A stretch of 64,000 bases of DNA. Origin: Lichenostomus cassidix (lineage: Eukaryota; Chordata; Aves; Passeriformes; Meliphagidae). Positions 24,931 through 39,947 of the stretch are shown here, in pieces (within the stretch, counting starts at the first letter, position 1; every line of letters begins with the position of its first letter). The notes beneath the pieces are model-generated. The model was not told the origin of the DNA and did not search any database. It saw only the letters and a list, made by a program, of their open reading frames with translations. The stretch is from positions 6,930,426-6,994,425 of the forward strand of contig CM039194.1 in assembly GCA_008360975.2 (NCBI GenBank). Direction: 5' to 3'. The translations under genes were made by a program, and so were the position numbers.

Positions 24931-27900
24931 TATATAAGAAGCACTAATCCATTTTAAGTTTTCTATCTTAATTTTTATTAAATAGGGGACTGTACATGAA
25001 AACATCAGGGTATTATGGTTTGATCTGATCAAAATGTCAGGACAAGTTAGAGAAAAATATTTTTATATCTTAATTTTTTGCATTCCATGTCTTGTAACTA
25101 AAGGTTTATTGTGTTTTGGATTCTGCAGACATTATTTAGGGCAGTTTTTTCTGTAATTCCTTTACACCAGCACGAATCTATTTAAGTGTAAAACAGTTGC
25201 AGAGAACATGCATTTTATGAAGATAATATCTAGACATGCCAGATACTTTAATGTTGTTATAAAATATTATTCGGTAACTTTATGATCTTGTAAAGTTTAT
25301 GCTAATGCTGCTCTAGCAGGACCCTCTTGTGCCCAAAGGGAATTAGAAACTTAGCAACTTCACATCAGAGTAAATAGTGGGGAGTGAACAGGTTGCCTGA
25401 GTTATTTTCATAATGGGTATCAGTAAAAGAGTGGCAAAGCCCAGGATTTTCATATCACAGCACTGAAGATGATTATTCCCAAGCATTCACAGAGACTCAT
25501 TTCTTCCTCATTTTTGAAACCTGAGCTGAGTCATAAACTACAGAGTGTAAGGAAAGCATTCAAGTGAAGAGAATAAATAGGACACAATGGTGTGCAGGGA
25601 GAAGCTGTGGGGCTGCTGGACAGCTGGAGCTCAAGTGGAAGTGGGTTCGTGAGAAAGCAAACCAACAAATCAAAAACCAAAACCCAAACTGCATCCTAAA
25701 GAGGGTACTGAGAGGGATTGGGGTCTCTTGCTAACATATGCAGTAGGAGAAATAAAAAATGTTATTATTTAGAAGTAACACCATGCTCCTTCTGCAAGCT
25801 AAGGTGGAAATCAGATCTGTGAGCATCCATGTCAAGAAAACACACACACAAGTCAGGTGTTTTGGTGGGAAGCTGTTTCACTGCAGCAAAAGAGTAAAAC
25901 CCAGCAGCTAGGAAGAACAGGAAGAAGGGGAATAAATCATATTACATGTTATAACAATGGAGCTCTGTCTGGGATTAGGGATTATACGACTGTTATTATC
26001 TCAACTAGAAAAAAAAAAGAAAAATACATTTTTAACTGGAATAATTAGGCTAGTAGAAATGGTAGCATCTTTCCAGGAAGCTCCTATCTTGTAATATCTT
26101 ATTTCCATTTTATTTTTCCTACTTGGGTTTATTCTAGTGATGATATATATTATAAATGCTTAATTTTATTTCCTTTCATTAGGTTAGTCTATAGAAAAGA
26201 CAGATGTTCTCACTGATATTTTTATGTAGGCCCTTGTGAAGTAATTTCCTCAAATTCATCAAACACGCAGGTTAGGAACCTCCCATTGTAGTGCAGTATT
26301 TGGACATGAAGAATGGCTGGGAAACTTTTTTTTGTCATTGATTTTGAAGGTAGCAGAGCCGGGGTGGGAAAAAGTGAGTGAACCACCCTAGCCCTGTCAG
26401 TAAGCTAAATAAATATTAAGAAATAAACTGTTGGATTTTAAGCATTTTGTATTCCTGAATAAGAACAACTGAAAACTAACTTTGAAAGAGAAACTAAACC
26501 GGAAATACTTTCTCATATTTTAAATTTTTACATGTTGTTTCTTTTTTCCTGTTACCTTCTCTTTAATACTCAAGATAGGAAACTTGCTTACTGCATTCTC
26601 ATTAGATTAAAAGGCTAAGCCAAAAGTCCACAGAGATGCATTTGCAATTGAAATGTAATTTGCAGCAAAGAGAAGGCTCTCATTTGAAGCAGTATTGGTT
26701 ATTTATATGAATCACCTAATCAAATTTTTTTTTAAAAATGACATTGCATTACTTAGTTTATTAACACCTCATACATATTTTGAACATCAAGCACTTGTGA
26801 TAACTACTCCAAATGAGATTCATGGACTCAGAATTGTCTGCTAAGGGATAGGATTGAACATTTCACTTGATAAAGGAAACCACAGGCAGCCTGAGAGTGA
26901 AAAGGGGAAAAAGTACCTAACTGTGTAGTTTAAAACAACTCTGCATCAATGGGTGCAGATTCTGCACCAATGCCAATATTTAGAAAAAAAGTTAGATAAA
27001 AAAAATCTTGGAAATATATAGCTAAGCATATCTGCACCTGCTTTGAGGGAGAAGAATAGACCATATAACTTAAAGGAATACCTTGTTCCCTTTTTTATTT
27101 TGTTATGACTCTAATATTGATTTGTTCTTTGTTGTCTCTGTTTTGGTCAGCCCGAATAAGAGGAAAGACATTGGAGCATTTTCTACTTTGCTTTGCTTTA
27201 TGTTTAATCTAAACAATGAAATGCATTTTCTGTTTGTGAAAGGAGGAATATTTCTAGTCAAGTTTAACAGAGGCTCGGTATCTGTCAGCAGAAGTGCTCT
27301 AATATCAAAGCATAGCTGTACAAAAAGGCTTATGAAAATAGGTGTTCAATCACTCAAGTTTTCAAATGCCTTTTGTTGAGAAGGTTCTGTATTGTGTGAA
27401 GATGTAGATGGTTTGAAAAGAGGCAAACAGCATTCCCAAAGACCCTCTCCCTATGAAATAGATGGTGATATGTATGAGAAGATGGGAACAGAGATGCTTA
27501 GGCTTCCTCACTGCTCTGTGTGTTGCCAGTAAGTGCATTTCAGTGAGAGCACAGCTGCCCTTTCCATCCTGCACCAGCTGCAGTCACCTTGGCACGAGGT
27601 GGGAGCCGGGAGTGCACTGGCAGAGAGCTCTCTGCTGCGGTAATGAAGTGGAACAGCTTGGGAAAATGCCTTTCTGAGGAGTTGTCTGCGCTGAAAACAA
27701 GCCAGGCACATCAAAGGACCTAAATCCCTGACAAGGGGTTTGAAAAATAGGTCTGGGCACACAGAGGAACAAGAACCTGGCAAACACAAAAGGGAATGAA
27801 AACCTATGTCCAAAAGAATGTTTGGGAATGGACACCTCTTTCTAGAACTGTTACCACATTACTGAATGCTTCTCAGAGGGGTTTCAGTCACCCATTCAGA

Positions 27901-30900
27901 TATTTGCTGTCAACCATTCCTCCTACACAGCTGCCAGTTTATTTATTTCTGGTTTGAATGACCCTCTTACAAAATACCTTTTGAGAATTTCATTGGGTTG
28001 TATAGTTTGTCACCTTCAAACACATAAAATCTTTTCAAGTGTCAGGAAAAGTAATAAAGGATGAAGGGCTGAATTTTGGAAGGTGGCATATTTTTATTAT
28101 TTGTTGTTTCTTAGGAGACTTCAAACAGAATGCAAATATAAGTGGGCAAGGAAACAGGTAGGAAGAGGTCCAGGAGCAGCAAACTAAACTTTCTGAGAAG
28201 GTAGCTCTAGTAAAATAGTCAGAGGTTTGGCTGAGTTGAACTTAGTATAATTTTTTGAGTAATGTCACAGTATTTTTATCTGTGGAAGCAGAAATAAGAA
28301 GTAATGCTTGAATTGAAAATTCTCCAAGTGCAGCAGTGCAATGAGGAAGACATCTAAATGTGTCTCCCTCTTCAAAGTAAAACATTAGGAATTATGTACT
28401 CCACATGACCTGGTTTTAAATTTGTTTCATTTGCTTATGCTGGCTCTGGAGAACATGAAAAACAAGTTAGAAAATTGGCTTGCTCTGTTTTTTGCAGTGT
28501 TTCTGACTGTGGAGAAGCAAACAGGAAAACTCTCATTGCTAGTCCAGTATACTTTTTTCAGCTTCCATTTAGCTCTACAAGCTCTTTTTTTGTCAGCAGT
28601 GTGTGGTGTTAAATTTATTTTTGCTGATTTATACTTAGATGAGGCAACACAGTTCAAACCCAGTCTTCTGGGATTTAAAAGCTGTTTTCATTAAATATTC
28701 TCATTGCTTTTTTTCTTTTCCCCCCCAAAAATCACATCCTATTCTTTCAATACAATTGTTTCCCAGCCATATCCATTCCATTATAAAAGTATTTTAGGCA
28801 ACTTTCCAGAAAACTTTTGGATTTATTTGGCAGTGCTTATTAGTCATAATTTCTCCAGCAGGTTCCTTTCTTCTGTCCTGCCTCAGTAATATTAATACCT
28901 AACTGGTACTGGGCACTTGGCCCAAAACTGGTTTTGGTCACTTCCAGTGACCTGAATTTCAAATCTGAAGGCAGTAGAAGAAGCTGTGGGGCTCAAAAGC
29001 TATGGGGAAAAAAAAAAAATAGAGGACAAAATTAGGTAACACTGTTGTCTTGGTCTCTCAGCTGCAAAAAGAATTTCATTTTTGCCTCCAAGGAACACTG
29101 CAGTGACTGATCTCTGTGGCTGTGGTCTGTTCCAGGCAGAGCCACAGAGCCCTCCATGCTCTCCTGCCCTTTCCAGGTCACTGCCAGCCCAGGAATTTGT
29201 GATTTCCAGTGCCTCTCTAATGGATTCACACGCAGCTAATTACCAAGGGACATTTTCCTGGGTTACAGCCAGAGTGTGAAGCTTTCTGAAAACCACTTTT
29301 CTCTAAGTATCTGAACTTCTTGCTGCCCAGAGGTGAGCTGTGGAGTTTGCTGTTCATGCACAGAGCAGATGGTGTTGCTGCCAGTTTCTGTAGCACCAGC
29401 TCACATGAACCCTGGCCTGGAAGTTCAGTCCTTTGGAGTGAAAGGTTAATTAAATCTCATACTTTTGAGTCCTACTTTTTCTAATGATAGTCCTGATTTA
29501 GCCTGCACTGCAAATTCAAATAAAGCTGCTGCCTGCAGCAGCACTTACCAGGTATCTCTAATATCTTTCAGACATTTGAGTCAGACTCTGCAATTCAGCT
29601 GGACCTTTTTTCTTTTTTTTTTTTTCCCCCTCAATTTTCCAGTTAAAAATGGTCTTCAAGTTTGAAATATTCACACTGTGTGAGGGAGCTTTTGTCAGGT
29701 AGAGATACTCCAGAGATGTGTCTGGTGTCACCAAAACACTGTCTGTAGAACAAATCAAGGAGAGTACATAGGTAAAACCCTTTTAAGCATAATTTTTACC
29801 TTGAAAATGGAGAAGAAAATAATAATATATTTGTTTTCAGTTGTATTTACTTACATAATATTACAATATTTTGGAGGGAGAAGAGCCAACTGGCTATTCC
29901 CATCATCTGGTTATCCCATCTGGTGCCTCACAAACACCTGAATATCTCTGCAGTTCGCACTTTGCAGAGAGAGCCAGAGAGGAGATTTTCCCAGGAGAAG
30001 GTTCTCCCCACTGCTGAGTGTAGTCCTGGAGTAACCTTATGATCTTAGTGTAAGTCAATGCTGTGAATTATGAATTCTCAGTAAATCCATGTCTTGCCCT
30101 TCTCCACTCTAAATCAGTCCCTGATATTGCCTTTTTTTCCCAATTAATTAATAATTAGTAGACTTTAGGAGCAGAATGGATTACAGAAAGCCAACAAATG
30201 AGATCAGATGCTTCTCCTAAATTAATTCATGAATAAATTTGAGATGATTTTTTAAAAAGAAAAAAAAAGTCCTATTTTTCTGGCTTAAGGAAACTAAAAA
30301 TACACAGAAAATAGAAAAACATCAACAGTTTTAAAATGTAATGTTACAAATTTTTCTTTAGAATAAAATTGAAATGTACTTTTAGACTTGGGATTTTTTC
30401 ATTAGTGCTGCAGTGCTTCCGAACAGATAAAAACATGTATACAAAATGTTTAATAGTCACACTTACTGGAGGTCTAAAGTTACACACTGCATAAAAGAAC
30501 CCATTTTAAATAGTTCATAGACAGAGACAATACTTATCTATGTGTTACATTTGCCTATCAATATAATTTCAGAAAAAGGAAACCTGGAGCTTTATGAGTG
30601 CAGCTGAAGTGTAGAGGAGTAATTTCTAAATATTTCGACCTTTAACTAGAATCCTAACTATATCTACCATATTTGCCCCTCATGTCTTCCTCTTCATAAT
30701 CTTGTTTTGAAATGTGATTTGTTTTGTGTGAATGCTGATTAGATGCAAATTTTTATGTAGTTCTAAGATTTGTATAATCAAAACCTGATTTTAACAACCA
30801 GAAATGGTTTAGAAAGGTCAAATTAAACAATCGGGAACAGAATGAATCTAATCTGAGTTTGGTGATCAAAGCACAAGGACTGAACACTTGAATAATCCAA

Positions 30901-31779
30901 TACGTGTTTTGGGAGTTCTCTATAGGCTGCAACACACAACTTGTAATGAATTGATAAAATATAGATAGTTTTGAATGAGAAAAAGAGTATATAAATTCAA
31001 TTAATTGTCACCACATTGTTTGTGTTTGGCCGTCCTGGTTAAAATGTAACCATGGAATTTATTTAATCATATTTAAGGAAAGAGGCTTTAATGCTTTTTT
31101 TCAGTTTTGATTTTAGATGTTGCTACATCAAGATTATAGAAACTAGGGGAAATCTTAGTAAATTAACTTATTTAAGAGTTCAAAGCAAGCCATTGATATG
31201 TAATACATCCAAATTTTTAGGTCAATCCAGAAATTTAGAGACGTTAAAGAGGGAGCAGAATGTTTCGTGATGCTAGAATAGGCAATATGGATATTTCAAC
31301 ATGAGTTTGCTGCTAGAACACCCTACAATTTCTTGCTGGTACTGGATGTTGAAAATTAACAAAATAATAATAATGCATCAAATTGTGGGTTTATATTTAC
31401 AGTGAAAACTGATCCCAGTTAGTTGCAAGAGACTCAAAAGTTTAGACTCCTAATGGCAGAGTTGGAGGCTCATAAAGGAGAAGGAGATAAAGAGCAATCC
31501 ACTAATGCTCCAAAACAAGGAGTTCAAAGATGTTTGCAAATTCATATACCCCTACAAATAGATCAGATTTTTGTCTGTGCTAAGAACATGAGATATGCAT
31601 GGTCTTTTAGATTGAAGTGATCCCACTGTAAATTAAGGATGTGTTGGAGTGCTGGAGGTGCTCTGTGTGCAGGGTGAGGGTTCAGCATGCTGCTTCCACC
31701 AGAGGCACGTGGAGCCCGGCCACTCTGTGTTTAGTGGCTTTATTATTTAGATTTATTATATCAAAATACAGTACCAGGG

Positions 31780-31797
31780 AGCAATGGTACCATTGCT
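31780..31797. repeat. 18-bp perfect palindrome
   Basis: AGCAATGGTACCATTGCT reads the same on both strands. A partial echo, GTACCATTG, follows a few bases later. Confidence 0.9.
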
Positions 31798-34700
31798 GAG
31801 TACCATTGGGAGCAGTGACTTGCTGACATTTTGCTCAAGAGAAAACTGAAATCATGTCTGTGCTGTTAGAAACTGCTGTCAAAGCTTCAGGGAGCTGCAG
31901 AAGTACAAGGAGGGGGAAAGATGTAAAACGAAACCGCAGTGTGATCTTGGGGTCTTTAGAAGTGTCACTGCCAAAATGATCCTTTGTATTCCCACAAAAG
32001 GAAGCAGTGCTTGAGGCAGTGGTGGCTGCCAGAAGGTTTTGTCCCAGTCACAGGAGTTTTTCACCCCAGCAGGTGGATACCTTAGTGCAACATCTTTTCC
32101 AAATCCCTGTGGAATCCAGGCAATCTCCTGCAGTAGCCATGTAATATTAAGAAAATATAGCCGTGGGATGCAGTAGAATCAAAACAGTCTTGCCCCCTCT
32201 CATCACCCCTGGAGTTTTGTTGTAAAGTGAAGAAGCAACCAAACAAAACCCACAGCTTGGGAACCGATCAATTAAATTCACTGTAGACACAAAATGTTAC
32301 CTTGCCACATCTCACCTTTTCTGCTGTGTGGCCACAGCACCCAAGTGCCACTGTTCTGCTGCTTCTTCCAGCTTCCAAGTGCTTTTGAGAAGAAAGCAGC
32401 TCAGGGATTTTGGCTGAGGTACATAAGGTACAACCTGCTCTGTTTTCTGCTGTTAGTAAGGCTTGCTGTGGTTCCATCGTGTCCTGGGGAGCACGAGGGT
32501 TGAATTCACCCTCAGAAGGTCTGGTGCTGCTGGAAGGAGGAACACCTGGGTTCTTCTGCTCTGGGACAAACCTCTGCTAGGGTCTGGGAGATAGGGGAGA
32601 GGCTCACAGCTTGGGAGGGCATCAGTTGGGGTGCAAGGCTCTGTTTCATGTTGCCATTAAGATTTTTCCTCTCCAGATTTGCACATTTAGGTTTCAAAAT
32701 CCTAATGCGCTTTTATCCACCATAAAACCTCTCTTCTTCCCTCCCACAAAATCTGTTAGAGTTCTGTATGACTTTAAGAAAAAGGAAATGGACTTGCCTT
32801 GTAGATACCATTGTGAATAATTCTAGGATTTGCACTGTGTCATTCTTTATTCCATGAGTAGTCCCAGGGAAAATTACAAGGGCTGCAGAATTTGTTCAAA
32901 AATGACTCATTTATTCAGGAGCATTTGCAGAAAACATTAACTGATCTGCTGTGAGGGATAGTGAGATTTTTCACATATTTTAATTAACTGAAAACTTCTG
33001 TGTTTGCATAGAAATAGGCTGCTTTGCTTGCTTGGTTGCATACTGGTTTTGCTCTTTTTAATTATTTCTATTTCTTTGTGCAAGAATTCTCTTCACCTTT
33101 TCTTTGCTGTAAGCAGTTTGTTGTTGTTCACAGTTGTATTTTAACTGACAGCTTGCTTTCCTGTGTTTTCAGTGCATAAAGAGCAAAACATACATTTCAG
33201 TCTCAATGACTTTCATTTTAGATTAGGAAAACTGAAATACAAAGTGAGAACAAATATAAAATCTTCATGAGAGAGCAAGCCAAAGAATCTCTAAGATCTG
33301 CAGTTTAAAAAACTCTGTAAAACCTTTCATCTTTAATCTTCTTATAATACTGTCACTGGCTGACAGGCAGGTGGAGAGATTTTCCATTTTATGGCATAGA
33401 AAGGACAGATTTGTGATTAAGGCATAGATTGGGTCTCAAAGGATTCTAGTTCAGTTTACATCTTTTGATATAAACTTTGTATGGGTGTCAGTTTAGACTC
33501 CACATTGCCTGTATCATTTTTTTGCCTCTTCTCTGTAAGGGAAACATTCCTCAGTCTATTTAGATGTCATAGTTTAAAAAAATGTCTTTTGCAGAGGAAC
33601 TCCTAACTTTGCTAGAAGTTCAGGGATGCAGTTGTGCCTGTGCCTGATCCCTCTGGGAAGTCAGAATAACAGTGTATTCAGTGTGTCTCCATACCCCACC
33701 TGATGCTGAAGAAGGAACACACATTAGAGAAATTCAGTGTCCCAAACAATGCCTCTATTAGCAATATGAAATTTGCACAGTACAAATGCTCAGCAAATTT
33801 CAGTGTTGAGGGTATGTTTATATTTCAGTGTATTGTTAACTCTGCACTACAAACAAAAATGAATATTCATCTTTTTGATGCCATGTAGACAGCAGTGGAT
33901 ATTTCAAGGGCGACTTCAGTTTGAAATGCATATCAATATTTTGAAACACTTTTATTGGAAGCTGTAACTTCTTACTCATGTTGTCTGACATAAATGCAAT
34001 ATATTTTAATGTTCACGGTTGTTGTGGCTTTCTATCTCATCATGGAATCAGGTTCCTTTTCAGTTGAGAATAACATGTCTTGTTTCATTTGAACTTTTGT
34101 GCAGGGAAAGCTTTGTGACCACTCACATGGTATTCAGTCTTTTAGACTTAGAATATCAGTCCAGTGAAGGCTTCTACACCAGTAAAAGAAAGGAATTTGT
34201 GATGGTTTGGCAGGCAAAACATCTTTATTTTTCCCAACTCATGAAACTAGCGAGTTGTTTTTTAATTGTGCATTAAGAAACGTTAAATGGCTCCTTGAGA
34301 ACCATCAGACATGCTTTGCTTACAATTATAATATTTACAATAAAGGCGAATTGTGTCTCAAGGTGATTTCTCACTTCATCTAGAGTCTGTAAAATAGGTT
34401 GATGAGGAAGAGGATCAACTGAAAGAATGAAGAAAGAGAAGTGAGAAGAGGCTTGAACAAATGGTCGTTGCATTTACCACTTCTCCCAATAGCAATACCA
34501 TCAGAGAAGGCAGTGTGAGCCAATTAATCCTTGTTAGTCGTGCAGGCCATGGAGTCTGTAGAGCAGTACAGGTGAGAGTTCTGTGCCGGTGTCCAGAATT
34601 GCTGCAGTGTCTCTGTCTCCCTTTTGTCATTTTGTCTCAGACAATGTAGAACTGAGTCATCCTCCTGCCGTCCAGTGGATTTACATTTATTTCCTGTTTT

Positions 34701-37700
34701 TATTCTCCTTCATAGACAGCATTCAGAAATGCATTTTCTGTTCCTCATTGCCTCCAAATATGTATTTCAGTCTTAAATCGATTAAACTCAAGGGATTGTA
34801 TAGAGTCCACATCCTTGGTTTCTATGGTAGCAAATGGCATTTCTTCCAAGATTGCCTGCATGAGTTAATATGAGGTACAATTGTAGGGTGGTGACCTAAA
34901 GGAGGATTCTGGTTTCTTGAAACTGGACAATCTTCATTTTATATAACATTATTAGTCAATGATTAAGGAATCACTGGGGGCACAGAGACAAAATCCCGGG
35001 ATTTTCACTGCCCGTGAGTGTGCTGTTCTGGCATGCGAGATCATACTTACCTGCTGCTGGCCAGGAACTAAGATGATTAATTTCATAAGGTTAATAAATA
35101 AGCTGAAAGAGCCTGGATGTTGGCTATAGGTTGCTATAGGCTTTGTTAGTTTGAGGTAAAAGGACATTTTTGATTCAAACTAGAAGGAATGATGCAGTAT
35201 ATCTTTATATGTCATCCCCCGACCTGCAAAAACACCCAAACCAAAAATCCCTTGAGACAAGTGGGGCTGCTTCTGTCTAGAGGTGACATTCATAGTGCTT
35301 CTGCCCTTAATGGGGTTGGGCAGTTTGCTACACAGCTTGAAAATGCAAAGCAACATTTCACCTACTCTCCAGGTAGTATGATATGTCACAAGGAATATTT
35401 GAGTAATGTTTATGAATCTCATAAAATGGACCACTTTCTTCTTTTTGATACTTACTGTAAAATATGGAGCATGGCTAAACCCAAGATTTCTTGTGAAGGA
35501 GCTATACCCAGCTGGTACTTTAAGTATTTAGGGAAATACATTAAAAGTATGAGTGAGACACACAGCAATGATTATTATTGACTTATTGATGCACCTTAAT
35601 ATTTAGCTTTATTTAAGAAAATGTGGCAAAGAGAGAATGTATCACTGAAGTGATATTTTTTAAAAATTCTGTATGTACCTGTCAAACAATCTGAGGAAAA
35701 AATGTTCATTAACTAGTGAAAAACCTTGTAAATGTCTCCAACATTTATCATTTTTGTGCTAATCTGTGCATCTCTGTTGCCATCTGTACATCTCTGTGAG
35801 CTTGGGTGTAGTCAGCAAAACACAAGTCCCACCTCAGAGATGGCTCTGCATTTCTGGGGGGCATTTTTGCTATCACAGGTTGGAACACTGCTCTGCACTA
35901 GTGGGTTTGTTGGGAAATCCCAGTGGGGTTTCTCTGGTGCCTCTTTGGTTCCTGCAGCTCACAAGGTGGTGACTGAAGGCTCCTCAGATCATGGATGTGT
36001 CACAGGAAGCAGCTCTGTCCTGTGTCAGTCTAAAGGCCATTTCCCCCTGAGTTTTACAATACCAATGAAATGTCAGCTTTTTCTTTATATAAGATGAGGA
36101 AAAAAAGTAAAAATATGAATTCTGAAGTTCTCATAGGTGACTGAGCGGTAACTTGCCAAGTTACTTTTTTCTGGTGATCTAACTTCTATCCTTAGGGTTT
36201 GATTTACTAAATATACTAAGGACAGGTGACATGAGATTTAAATTTAAAAAAAAATGCATAAAGAATGCTTTAGAAAGAAGATTGGTATCTTGTTTTGAAC
36301 AAGAGGAAACTGAATAAAAATGCAGATCTACAGAGCTAAGTACAGATGGTAACTTTACCTTCAGGTGGAGAGGTATTCACTGCTAGTTGTGACATAACTC
36401 TCCAATGGTTCTGATTTTTTAATAATAATGTATTCCAAATTAGTGGAAAAGAGAAGAGTAAACTTCAACAATGTTAATTCTTAAAATGTATTTAGTGAAT
36501 TTTTAATTTATGGTTTCCAATTTTTTACCATATTTTCAGGGATATAGTTCTTTTGACTGCTTGCTTTTTACTTTCATTTCCTATGTAATTATTTTAATTT
36601 TTTTCTTCATAAGTAAAGTACTGCTTTTGTATTTTAACTCTTTGAGAAACATATTATTCCTCATAACTGGTAATAAGTGCAGAACATCTTTAGAAGCTGT
36701 TGCTGTTTAGAATAAAATGGATTCTGTTCTACTGTGGCATGAATGATTTTGATCAGCTTTCCGATTATATTTTGCTTGCTACCTATGAATGAACTTTTCA
36801 ATTGAGTAAGATTTCTTTTTTTTAACTAAACCTGAAAAACTCGTACTTTTCTGTTTCAAAATGTTCACTGAATACATTTTCTAGGCAACGTCAGAATGTC
36901 AATCTGTTTATTTGAACTGTGTTTCAGACAGGGTAGAATCATTTAATTGTGCTAGTAATCAAAATGATGTAGGGATCCGGTGTACTTCTCATGGGAATGG
37001 TCATGATAGTCTTAGTCCACCAACATTAATTTACTAAATTACTATCATCTTAATTTTTTGATGTTTAGAAAGAAAAGTAGAGAACAGAAACTAAGCTGCC
37101 AATACTTATTTCTTTCTTTACCTAGAAAAGTTTATTGCACCTTTATTATCTAGAAGATGGTAATATAAACTTTTTGTGTTCTAGAACTCCCCCCTCCCCC
37201 TCCCCAAATACCACTTTTTAATTCTATGTCTTTGGGGGCTTTTTTTGCAACACAGGGTAAAATAAGGGCATCTTTGAAAAGGAGCATCTTCTCCCCTTGC
37301 ACTTTTCCTTTGCATCATGTATGGATTCAGGAGTACTGAGAGCTCATTCCTTCTGTGCTTGGATGCCAGGAGAGTGGGAGGGAAGGCAGAAGGAGCAATA
37401 ACAGAGAACTTAGCATTTATTTGGCAAAATCCCCAGAAGAATTTTCACAATTATTTTAGATGCACATGGGATGTGAACTTCAACCTGTTTCCGTAATCAA
37501 AACCCATATCTGTTAACTCAGCATTATCAGCTCTTCCCCTTTGTACAGGTAGGAAAAGCAGCCTCTGGAGACTAAAATGCATGTTCATGCAATGAGCTTG
37601 TATTCAGCTTATCCCCTAGGAAATATTACCATAGCAAATCTTATTGCAGGTTTGGGATGGATTTTATCCTTCAATTACCTGTTTTATCTTTAAATTCCCT

Positions 37701-39239
37701 GTAAAGGAAAAAATTGCAGATGGAAAGAAAAAAAAAGTGGATCAGATTATTTTCAAATGGCAGAGATTTTGAACAGAGCCAACCACTTGAATACTTTACC
37801 AGGCAGGTATCCTGTAGTTTTCTTCACTTCACAATACCTCTACATTATGCAATTACAGAAGAGATGTATAATTTACACTTGGGCAACATTTGGTCTCAAG
37901 TGCTGATACTAATGCTAAAAGAAACAGACGGAAGTGATGTAGAGAAAAGAACAAAAACTTAAAAGTTCTTTAAAATTATCTGTGGAAACATTACTTTATG
38001 GTTAACTATTACAAAATAATAACACCGAATCATTAATAAATTTTCCTGTTTATCATTGCTGAACCTTTCTGATCACATTGCTTGTCCCACATTGTGGTTT
38101 CTCATGCTGCCTAGGGCTTGTCAGTGCAGAGGTTTAGAAATCTGGGCCAGCAGAGAGAAGGGAAGGAGGCACCAGTGGCACTTGAGTAATAACCCAGGCA
38201 GTGGATAGGACCTGCTGGAGGGTTTTGAAAGGAAGTTATGATTTTGGTTAAAAAACCTCATAATTTTTTGAGTTCTGTTCAGTCCTGCTTTCAGATGTAT
38301 TTGGGACTCAGATTTGTTTCTTTGCACGCAAGTGCTGGTATGAGGTCAGCAACAGCTGGAAGGAGGAACTGCCCTACCTTCTCCTGGAAGTCAGTGCTCC
38401 AAAGGACGGGAAAGGTTTCCAATGCCTGAAAATGTTATTTTATGAAAACACAGACAAATGAACTAGAACGAGATGACTCTTCAAATATAGGAAATTCTGA
38501 TCAGTTGTGGCAGATCAAGCAAAGTAGTTTGAAACAAATTCCTCCATATGTACTAAGAGTTTGCAAGGCGGTTTGCTTGGCATAATTTTGCTTTCTATTG
38601 TGCAGATTTTGGATGTATTTATAGTTTGAGCTAATGTTTCCCCATGTGAAATTCTGTCCTGATAACCAGCCTTGTGGTGTTTTGGACCTGTCTGTGCAAA
38701 TGCTCTGTAGGACCTGGAGAGGAGCACAAGTAGTCACACTCCCTGGTACTCATTCCCCTTTGTAACAAAGTCTGATTTAGGATGTTTCTACAGTAAATGT
38801 AGAAGTAAACAAATTATTCCAAGAAATCACAATTAGAGGCGTACTTAATATTCTTTGTTGTTTGTTTTCATAAAGTTAGGTTGGTTTTTGTTGGTTTTTT
38901 TTGCTTGTTTTTCTTTTTGCTGTGGTATATTTGCAAAATAATCTGTAGAAATAAAGGGAAAAAAACCCCTTTTGTAGCTACATGACCATTTCTTAAGCTG
39001 CTTTTGCAGTTTCATTTTGTGGAGTGTTCATTTTTTGGACTTATTTCTTTTATATGGCAAATATTTGAGTTGAACAAATGTTTTACTTTCATTTGAACAT
39101 AACATATAGTAATATGCCTTCTCCCATGCCTGCGTAGTCTGCGCCTGTGATTCTTTGATGCTGAGATTCTCTCAAGGACCATCCAGGGTAGATTAGCCAG
39201 TATATCATTTTCCAAAAGAACTGTTCAGGACTCCTAAGA

Positions 39240-39550
39240 AACTGGCGAAGCCACTGGAACCAGCCAAAAATGTCCGGAATGTGAGGTTTGAAAGAATTAG
39301 TGGCGCTTATTTTGGCGTGACCATGGTTTTTGCTTTCCAGAAATACTCAAGGAGCATCTGTAGGCAGAAGCCTCAGGGGCTTGAGAGCAGCGGGAGAGCT
39401 GCTCTGTTGGGAGGGGATGGTTTGGGTGAGATTGGTGCCACACCTGGATGTTGTCAGGCTCTGCAGATCGTGGGCATTCGGAGCCATTCAGCATAGAAAG
39501 ATGGGCCTTGACAAGAGCTGGCACCAGCTCTGCTGAAAGCAAATAAAATA
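39240..39550. other. CpG-bearing island ending in an A-rich AATAAA stretch
   Basis: About 300 bases with more CpG than the flanks, several frames of about 70-90 codons open on both strands, and an A-rich end near 39537-39552 containing AATAAA. It looks a little like a retrocopy or a noncoding 3' exon, but no parent gene is recognised and no target duplication is obvious. Confidence 0.3.
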
Positions 39551-39947
39551 AAGGTGAGCTTGCAGTTAGCAATTGACCTGTCTTACCTATTTTTTGGTTC
39601 CCAGTTTTGAGTATATTATCTCTATGATTTCACTGATAGCTGCTTTAGAAGTAATAGTCTTCAAATTGCAATAATTTTTCAGAGTTGAAAAGGAATCAGC
39701 GGGCTGTGGGGTGGTGATTTATAGGACAGAAGCATTTGTGCAAGAAAGATCTAGAGCTGCTAAATCAGCAGGAAAATGTCAAATTCAAGGGAATGGAGCT
39801 GAGGGCAAAGGAATTGGAAAGAGCACAAGGAAAGTGCCCTCTTCTATAAGAAATTTCCCTGTGGTAGCAGATTAAAGAGTTGTGATATAAGTAGAACAAG
39901 AACGGGAGGCAGAAAAGCTTTTGAAATCTGAATACATTTATGAGATT

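Larger units (their letters stand above)
22984..39947. other. Gene desert, no gene recognised
   Basis: No supported gene. Contents include an 8-bp AT minisatellite (24544-24573), small perfect inverted repeats (24904-24930, 31780-31797), A/C-rich (25659-25690) and T/G-rich (38870-38925) tracts, and GC-richer patches near 27520-27740, 29040-29420, 32290-32620, 35760-36060 and 39240-39550 that I cannot assign. The longest open frame, 130 codons at 35189-35581, has no recognisable domain. Confidence 0.6.

Noticed and set aside
35189..35581. Longest desert open frame with a mixed residue content (130 codons, plus strand)
   Set aside because: No recognisable domain, no promoter or splice context and ordinary desert composition. 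A frame of this length is plausible by chance in 64 kb read in six frames.
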